A program made the position numbers and the translations under genes. A stretch of 60,082 bases of DNA from Lachnospiraceae bacterium. Lineage in GTDB: Bacteria > Bacillota > Clostridia > Lachnospirales > Lachnospiraceae. The DNA lies in contig SVEK01000018.1 of assembly GCA_015057405.1 (NCBI GenBank), positions 1 to 60,082 of the forward strand, written 5' to 3'. Under the pieces are notes generated by a model, which did not search any database, was not told the DNA's origin, and saw only the letters and a list, made by a program, of their open reading frames with translations. Below, piece after piece: positions 55,432-60,082 of this stretch (position 1 is the stretch's first letter; the number at the start of each line of letters is the position of its first letter).

Positions 55432-55652
55432 TGTTAGCCCTGGCGAGAAAAATCAATGAATCTATAGTAATTAATAACAATATTGAAGTTACGATATTAG
55501 AGATTAAAGGTGATCAGGTCAAACTTGGAATAAATGCTCCAAAGTCAGTCCCGATATATCGAAAAGAAATATTCCTTCAGATACAGGAAGCCAATAAGGA
55601 AGCTGCACAAAATGCAGCATCGATGGATGTTATTAACCAATTATTCAAATAA
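55431..55652 (+). CDS. csrA: Translational regulator CsrA
   Basis: This dimeric RNA-binding protein blocks ribosome access at GGA motifs in mRNA leaders. The 73 residues begin [14 protein letters not shown], keep [16 protein letters not shown], and end in a helical tail. VPIYRKEIF contains the RNA-binding region. A G at 55430 and ATG 55431 share the fliW stop (TGATG). A GGGGGA site lies just ahead. In Bacillus, CsrA represses hag and is sequestered by FliW. The flagellin leader downstream contains matching sites. Confidence 0.95.
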   Translation: MLALARKINESIVINNNIEVTILEIKGDQVKLGINAPKSVPIYRKEIFLQIQEANKEAAQNAASMDVINQLFK

Positions 55653-55656
55653 AGAC

Positions 55657-55684
55657 TAAACTATCTTTAATTGCCTGCCGATAT
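55657..55684 (+). promoter_or_regulatory. Sigma-28 promoter of flaG
   Basis: TAAA (55657-55660), 16 bases and GCCGATAT (55677-55684), a full match to the SigD -10 sequence and a perfect -35. It lies 63 bases before flaG. Confidence 0.75.
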
Positions 55685-55747
55685 TCATATCAAAGGATTA
55701 TTAAAGTTGTTTAGTTTTTGGATGCATACACATGGAGGTGGTTGTTA

Positions 55748-56128
55748 ATGGCAATTAATTCGATTGGAAATGTAAGTAGTCCGGCAGTGACAGGTAACTC
55801 ATATGTAGAACAGCCTGCAAAACAGCCGGCAGTGTTCAGTGATGAACCGATTAAGGTTAAAGACGGTGTTGATGAAGCGACGGACGTGCAACATGAACGC
55901 CAACAGGCATCTAACAAAACTGTTGAAGATGCCGTTAAGAGAGCCAACAATAAGATGAATAAAACCCGTTGTGAATTTTCGTACAACAATGAAGTTAACA
56001 GGGTATCTATTACTGTTTATGATGATGAAACAGGAGAAGTTATAAGGGAGATACCGCCGGAAGAATCTCTTAAGATGTTAGAAAAGCTTTGGGAACTTAC
56101 AGGGCTTATGGTTGATGAAAAGAGATAG
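55748..56128 (+). CDS. flaG: FlaG family flagellar protein
   Basis: A small protein of the FlaG family (126 aa), involved in filament length or structure. The Pro/Gln-rich N-terminus is disordered. The C-terminal domain has RCEFSYNNEVNRVSITVYD, GEVIREIPPEESLKMLEKL and ELTGLMVDEKR, the conserved family block. ATG 55748 follows GGAGGTGG. It is the first gene after a sigma-28 promoter, just before fliD, its usual place. Confidence 0.9.
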   Translation: MAINSIGNVSSPAVTGNSYVEQPAKQPAVFSDEPIKVKDGVDEATDVQHERQQASNKTVEDAVKRANNKMNKTRCEFSYNNEVNRVSITVYDDETGEVIREIPPEESLKMLEKLWELTGLMVDEKR

Positions 56129-56140
56129 GGGGAGATTGAT

Positions 56141-57898
56141 ATGGCTATAAGATTATCAGGTCTTGCTTCCGGAATGGATACTGAGGCGATTGTAAAACAG
56201 CTTATGGAAGCTCATTCCATGAAGAAGACTAAAGTAGTTAATAATAAAACTAAACTTGAGTGGAAACAGGAAAAATGGAAGGACCTCAACACAAAACTGT
56301 ATGCATTGTATACAGATAAAGTTTCGAATCTGAGATTCTCAAGTAGTTACAATGTTAAGAAGACTTCTGTAAGCGATTCTTCGATTGCAGGTATTAAGGC
56401 AAAAAGTTCTTCTGCTAACGGTAACTACACAATGAAAGTAAATCATATCGCTACAGCTAATTATGTTACGAGCGGAAAGCTTAAATTGGCTGCAGGAACA
56501 GATGGCGAGAAGGTGTCCGGTACAACTAAAATTTCTGATTTGGCAGGAGGACAGTCTCTTGTGGGTCAGGAAGTAGAAGTAAGTTATGGCGGAAAGACAC
56601 ACGTGCTTGCTATAGATGAGGATACGACTGTTGCTGACTATGTTGGTGCATTTAAGGCTGTGGGATTGTCTGCTTCTTTCGATGAGGGACAACAGAGAAT
56701 TTTTACAAGTTCTTCGAAAACGGGTGCGCAGAGCAATTTCTCTGTGACTGTATCTTCAAGTAATCAGCTTGCTGCAAGAGATGCCTTGCGTGATGTGGTG
56801 GCTGCTGACTATGATTCTCTTTCGGATGAGGATAAAGAAAAGATAGATGCTCTTATTCAGGATGTTAAGAGCAATCAGGTTGGAAGTGACAAGTATAACA
56901 ATGCGTTAGCTGAATTGCAGACCTTTGCATCCGCAGTTGGAAGTGCTAATAATGAACAGGTAGAAGCTGCAGTCGCAGCATACAAGAATGAATCAGCAGG
57001 AAATGGTCTCGTGGCTCTTGGAATGGCTAATATTGTTAATGGTAAAGCAGTAGGAACTGCACCTAGTGATTTGGCCGTGATTGAGGGAACGGACAGTGAG
57101 ATTATACTTAACGGAGCTACTCTTACAAGTTCAGATACTGTTGTTAATGCTAACGGACTTGAGATAGAATTGAAAGGTGTTACCGGAACTAATCCTATTA
57201 CATTTTCAGTATCAAGTGATGTTGATGCAGTATATGACAAAATTAAAGAGTTTATTTCAGAGTATAACTCAATACTTGGTGAGATGAATACCTTGTATCG
57301 TGCCGCATCTTCGAGAGGATATGAACCCCTTACTGACGAAGAGAAGGAGGCAATGAGCGAAGATCAGATTGAACTGTGGGAAAATAAGATTAAAGACTCG
57401 CTTTTGCGTAATGATGGTACACTTAATGGTGTAATTACTTCAATCAAAGGTGCTATGATGTCATCTGTAGAAGTTGATGGAAAAAGTTATTCTCTGTCTT
57501 CTCTCGGTATTATGACATCCACTGATTATAAAGAAAATGGTTTGCTCCATATATTTGGTGATGCAGATGATGCTACTTATTCGGATAAGCCTGACAAACT
57601 TCGTGCCATGCTTGAGTCTGATCCGGAGTTAGTAACCAACATTATGACAGGAATTGCCGGTAAACTGTATGAGGAGATGGGCAAGAAGATGGGTTCTTCA
57701 TCACTTAGTAGTGCCCTTACTTTCTACAATGACAAGCAGATTACTAAGCAGTTGAAAAGTTATGAATCTGACATTTCTGATTGGGAAAGCCGTTTGGAGA
57801 AGATTGAAAACAGATATTATGACCAGTTCGCTGCTATGGAAAAAGCCATGACTAAGTTGAACTCTTCCCAGACATACTTGTCACAGTTGATGGGTTAG
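56141..57898 (+). CDS. fliD: Flagellar filament capping protein FliD
   Basis: This cap at the filament tip folds flagellin subunits as they arrive. The N-terminal D0 region reads IRLSGLASGMDTEAIVKQLM, followed by TKLEWKQEKWKDLNTKLY, as in the family. The C-terminal ending EKAMTKLNSSQTYLSQLMG is the D0 helix. The middle domains are variable and 585 aa in total is normal. GGGGGAG precedes the ATG. It starts 12 bases after flaG. Confidence 0.95.
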   Translation: MAIRLSGLASGMDTEAIVKQLMEAHSMKKTKVVNNKTKLEWKQEKWKDLNTKLYALYTDKVSNLRFSSSYNVKKTSVSDSSIAGIKAKSSSANGNYTMKVNHIATANYVTSGKLKLAAGTDGEKVSGTTKISDLAGGQSLVGQEVEVSYGGKTHVLAIDEDTTVADYVGAFKAVGLSASFDEGQQRIFTSSSKTGAQSNFSVTVSSSNQLAARDALRDVVAADYDSLSDEDKEKIDALIQDVKSNQVGSDKYNNALAELQTFASAVGSANNEQVEAAVAAYKNESAGNGLVALGMANIVNGKAVGTAPSDLAVIEGTDSEIILNGATLTSSDTVVNANGLEIELKGVTGTNPITFSVSSDVDAVYDKIKEFISEYNSILGEMNTLYRAASSRGYEPLTDEEKEAMSEDQIELWENKIKDSLLRNDGTLNGVITSIKGAMMSSVEVDGKSYSLSSLGIMTSTDYKENGLLHIFGDADDATYSDKPDKLRAMLESDPELVTNIMTGIAGKLYEEMGKKMGSSSLSSALTFYNDKQITKQLKSYESDISDWESRLEKIENRYYDQFAAMEKAMTKLNSSQTYLSQLMG

Positions 57899-57947
57899 GT
57901 GTAAACTCGTGTTATAATAATAAACAACGAAAGGTTGGATGCGATAT

Positions 57948-58319
57948 ATGATGAATAATGCTGCAAATGCGTATAAAAACAACAAAATATTAACTGCCTC
58001 GCCGGCAGAACTTACTTTAATGTTATATGACGGAGCTGTTAAATTTTGCAATATCGCATTGATGGCTTTAGAAAAAGACGATTATAACAAAGCGAACGAT
58101 AATATTATTAAAGCTGAAAGAATTATTACAGAGTTTCGCGCCACTCTTGATTTCAAATATCCGGTAGCGAAAGACTTTGATGTTGTGTATGATTACATAT
58201 ACAGAAGATTGGTAGATGCCAATTTGAAAAAGGACAGTGAGATATTGGAAGATGCCCTTAAATATATTAAAGAGATGCGTGAAACATGGCGTGAAGTGAT
58301 GAAACTTAACAAAGCATAG
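57948..58319 (+). CDS. fliS: Flagellar secretion chaperone FliS
   Basis: This chaperone keeps flagellin unfolded in the cytoplasm before export. The 123-residue helical protein has the family start AANAYKNNKI, then TASPAELTLMLYDGAVKFC and a second helical hairpin. In related bacteria FliS also competes with FliW for flagellin. The start is ambiguous between ATGs at 57939, 57948 and 57951; AAAGG lies at 57930-57934. It follows fliD directly. Confidence 0.93.
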   Translation: MMNNAANAYKNNKILTASPAELTLMLYDGAVKFCNIALMALEKDDYNKANDNIIKAERIITEFRATLDFKYPVAKDFDVVYDYIYRRLVDANLKKDSEILEDALKYIKEMRETWREVMKLNKA

Positions 58320-58386
58320 CCCGATTGATATGATATCGATAACAGGATTATGATGCTGTATAAAGTGTATTCATATTAATAATGAA

Positions 58387-58413
58387 AATGCAGTCCGATG
58401 TTAGGACTGCATT
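58387..58413 (+). terminator. Hairpin between fliS and the FliT-like gene
   Basis: AATGCAGTCC and GGACTGCATT form a perfect 10-bp stem around GATGTTA. The following tract is ATTC and not a T-run, so it may be an attenuator or a stabilising hairpin, not a full terminator. Confidence 0.5.
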
Positions 58414-58443
58414 ATTCATAGTAATTGACGAGGAGGAAAACTA

Positions 58444-58929
58444 ATGGAACAGGGAAAGACATATGTTGTGATTCTTAGGGATTCTGTGGTCAATAAGATA
58501 CACATATTAGAAAATTTGATTCGTCTTACGGAAAAACAGGGCGAGATCATAAAAAACAATAATCCTGATATTGAAGAATTTGATGAGGTTTTGGAGGAAA
58601 AAGGACATCAGATAGATATGCTTAATATGCTGGATGACGGTTTTATTAATGTATATGAAAAAGTCCGCGAGGAATTACAGCGTTCTCCGGGAACTTATCG
58701 TGAACAATTGGTTGAGATTCAGGATTTGATAAGTAACGCGGTAGAACTTGGTGCGAAACTGGAAGCTCTTGAACATTCTAACAAAAGTGGAATAGAGGCA
58801 TTTATAAGCAAAAAAAAGGCTGAAGTAAGAAGTTTCAAATCTCGCAGGGATACAACGGCGAGTTATTCAAAAAATATGGCGAACTCGCATTTGGCGGGGA
58901 CCTCGTATTTTATGGACAGTAAAAAGTAA
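58444..58929 (+). CDS. FliT/FlgN-like flagellar chaperone
   Basis: A 161-residue helical protein placed after fliS, where fliT is found in other bacteria. Residues 1-110 form helices with heptad-like Leu and Ile (NKIHILENLIRLTEKQGEII, EVLEEKGHQIDMLNMLDDGF). The C-terminus is charged and flexible, with a SKKKAEVRSFKSRRD stretch. It is equally close to FlgN-type chaperones, so the exact partner is unknown; FliD would be expected of FliT. GAGGAGG precedes the ATG. Confidence 0.62.
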   Translation: MEQGKTYVVILRDSVVNKIHILENLIRLTEKQGEIIKNNNPDIEEFDEVLEEKGHQIDMLNMLDDGFINVYEKVREELQRSPGTYREQLVEIQDLISNAVELGAKLEALEHSNKSGIEAFISKKKAEVRSFKSRRDTTASYSKNMANSHLAGTSYFMDSKK

Positions 58930-58969
58930 ATAATGTTATATGAGTTAAAATCAAATACTTAATTAAGGT

Positions 58970-58996
58970 GAAAATATATAGTAAAAGCGCCGATAA
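58970..58996 (+). promoter_or_regulatory. Sigma-28 promoter of flagellin
   Basis: GAAA (58970-58973), 15 bases and GCCGATAA (58989-58996). The -10 is a perfect consensus match. Transcription would begin near 59003, giving a leader of about 147 bases. Confidence 0.82.
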
Positions 58997-59002
58997 ATCT
59001 GC

Positions 59003-59028
59003 GAAAAAAATTTTTTAAAATTTTTTTC
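59003..59028 (+). other. AT palindrome at the 5' end of the flagellin leader
   Basis: G-A7-T6-A4-T7-C pairs its ends over 12 positions (GAAAAAAATTTT with AAAATTTTTTTC). It begins at or next to the predicted transcription start, so the mRNA may start with an AU hairpin. Confidence 0.5.
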
Positions 59029-59073
59029 AAAAAGGGGTTAAGTAATCTAAAATTGCTCCGATATATATATCAG

Positions 59074-59145
59074 CTGGAAGAGATCCAGTAAAAAACATAA
59101 AGCGCCGGTGGAAAGGAATCCGCCGTAACAGTTCAAGGAGGACGA
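59074..59145 (+). promoter_or_regulatory. Probable CsrA-binding leader of flagellin mRNA
   Basis: Three GGA-containing elements stand in this leader. The first is CTGGA-agaga-TCCAG (59074-59088). The second is a 7-bp hairpin CGGTGGA/TCCGCCG with loop AAGGAA (59106-59125), an excellent CsrA target. The third is the Shine-Dalgarno CAAGGAGGA (59134-59142). CsrA bound to the second and third together would block the ribosome, as it does at Bacillus hag. Confidence 0.68.
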
Positions 59146-59149
59146 TATT

Positions 59150-59974
59150 ATGATAGTACAACACAACATGGCCGCAATTAACACTAACAGGCAGCTTGGA
59201 ATGACAACAAGCTCACTTGCAAAAGCAACAGAGAAGTTGTCATCAGGTTACAGAATTAACAGAGCAGCAGATGATGCAGCAGGACTTTCAATCTCAGAGA
59301 AGATGAGAGGACAGATCAGAGGTCTTGAGCAGGCTTCAACCAATGCATCAGACGGTATATCTCTTATACAGACAGCTGAGGGTGCTCTTAATGAGATTCA
59401 CAGCATTGTACAGAGAATGAGAGAACTTACAGTTCAGGCTGCTAACGACACTAATGTAACTTCTGACCGTGTAGCAATTGCAGCAGAGCTTTATGCACTT
59501 ACTTCGGAAATTACACGTATTGCCGATACTACAGAATTCAATACAATGAAGGTTCTTAACGGATCATTCACAGACAAGAAACTTCAGGTTGGAGCTAACT
59601 CTGGTCAGCAGATTAGTATATCAATTGTTTCTATGTCAGCAACAGGAATTGGTCTTGATGGTGTTGGCTCAGTTGTTGAAGCCAATAACGCAGATGATAT
59701 ATCTGACCTTTTGGATACGCTTGATGCAGCACTTAGTCAGGTGTCAACCCAGAGATCCTCACTTGGTGCAATCCAGAACAGATTGGAGCATACAATTGCT
59801 AACGCTGATAACGTGGCAGAGAACCTTACAGATTCAGAATCACGTATCCGTGATGTAGATATGGCAGATGAGATGGTAACATTCTCGAAGTACAACATTC
59901 TACAGCAGGCTGGGCAGTCAATGCTTGCTCAGGCTAATCAATCAACCCAGGGAGTAATGTCCTTATTGGGATAA
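59150..59974 (+). CDS. Flagellin
   Basis: This is the filament subunit. The D0/D1 N-terminus (IVQHNMAAINTNRQLGMTTS, then KLSSGYRINRAADDAAGLSI) and the C-terminal D1/D0 (IRDVDMADEMVTFSKYNILQ, QSMLAQANQ, QGVMSLLG) are complete. The middle is short, so the outer D2/D3 domains are missing and the length is only 274 aa, as in many Clostridia. AAGGAGG precedes the ATG. Transcription is from a sigma-28 promoter and translation is probably CsrA-controlled. It is followed by a terminator. Confidence 0.97.
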   Translation: MIVQHNMAAINTNRQLGMTTSSLAKATEKLSSGYRINRAADDAAGLSISEKMRGQIRGLEQASTNASDGISLIQTAEGALNEIHSIVQRMRELTVQAANDTNVTSDRVAIAAELYALTSEITRIADTTEFNTMKVLNGSFTDKKLQVGANSGQQISISIVSMSATGIGLDGVGSVVEANNADDISDLLDTLDAALSQVSTQRSSLGAIQNRLEHTIANADNVAENLTDSESRIRDVDMADEMVTFSKYNILQQAGQSMLAQANQSTQGVMSLLG

Positions 59975-59984
59975 TTTAATCCGT

Positions 59985-60020
59985 ATTATTCGGCTCCGTT
60001 TCCGGAGCGGAGCCGATAAT
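59985..60020 (+). terminator. Terminator of flagellin
   Basis: ATTAT and CGGCTCC (59985-59997) pair with GGAGCCG and ATAAT (60009-60020) around a GC-rich loop. A weak T-rich tail (TTATATT) follows. Bases 60021-60082 show no gene or recognisable site. Confidence 0.75.
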
Positions 60021-60082
60021 TTATATTAGGATTCGCTGGGTTGAGAATGGCTGTAGTTCATATATCTACACAGAGTCTATTA

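Overview
The window looks like a chromosomal segment of a motile, low-GC, Gram-positive anaerobe of the Clostridia, most likely family Lachnospiraceae. The evidence is a PerR-type regulator beside an N-terminal-rubredoxin rubrerythrin, a fused SecDF, FliY in place of FliN, a FliW-CsrA-flagellin module, CIRCE control of hrcA, and AGGAGG-type ribosome binding sites with TTGACA/TATAAT promoters. The genus is not resolved. No rRNA, tRNA, CRISPR array or prophage was seen.

Layout. 1-3,340: the edge of a minus-strand gene, a block of palindromic repeats, then a polar amino-acid ABC transporter operon. 3,340-4,335: PerR/Fur regulator and reverse rubrerythrin, each with a PerR-like operator. 4,415-6,281: a second repeat block and a PdaC-like polysaccharide deacetylase. 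6,494-8,761: SecDF. 8,924-12,489: fliY plus a PilZ gene, converging with a FliK-like gene. 12,575-17,658: hrcA-grpE-dnaK-dnaJ heat-shock operon with promoter and CIRCE. 17,851-20,413: three poorly known genes (a helical protein, a TPM-domain protein and a zinc-ribbon membrane protein). 20,621-24,000: recJ, a small LspA-like protease and a glycosyltransferase. 24,213-30,748: ftsH, a HAD phosphatase, uvrC and ygiQ, head to tail with overlaps. 30,742-36,745: PBP1A, a YigZ protein, rarA, a small membrane protein and a HAD phosphatase. 36,910-40,348: LysM-GH18, GH39 and SEC-C proteins. 40,475-40,755: remains of an IS200/IS605 element. 40,764-42,555: KDPG aldolase-VOC fusion and a DUF1653 protein. 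42,640-45,951: recA, recX, rny. 45,993-46,261: third repeat block. 46,346-48,505: M23 peptidase and a diaminopimelate-decarboxylase-type enzyme. 48,611-59,974: late flagellar cluster flgM-flgN-flgK-flgK2-flgL-fliW-csrA-flaG-fliD-fliS-fliT-like-flagellin.

The late flagellar cluster is a coherent regulatory unit. FlgM should hold sigma-28, and sigma-28-like promoters can be read upstream of flgM, flaG and flagellin. FliW and CsrA are translationally coupled, and the flagellin leader carries a hairpin with AAGGAA in its loop plus a GGA-containing Shine-Dalgarno sequence. This is the arrangement expected for CsrA repression of flagellin relieved by FliW.

The most unusual non-coding feature is a family of roughly 130-nt modular repeats made of consecutive short palindromes. 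Six units plus one solo hairpin lie at four loci. Two units 41 kb apart differ at one position in 136. Several units begin directly at the T-run of a Rho-independent terminator or a terminator-like hairpin, and at least one stem shows a compensatory base change.
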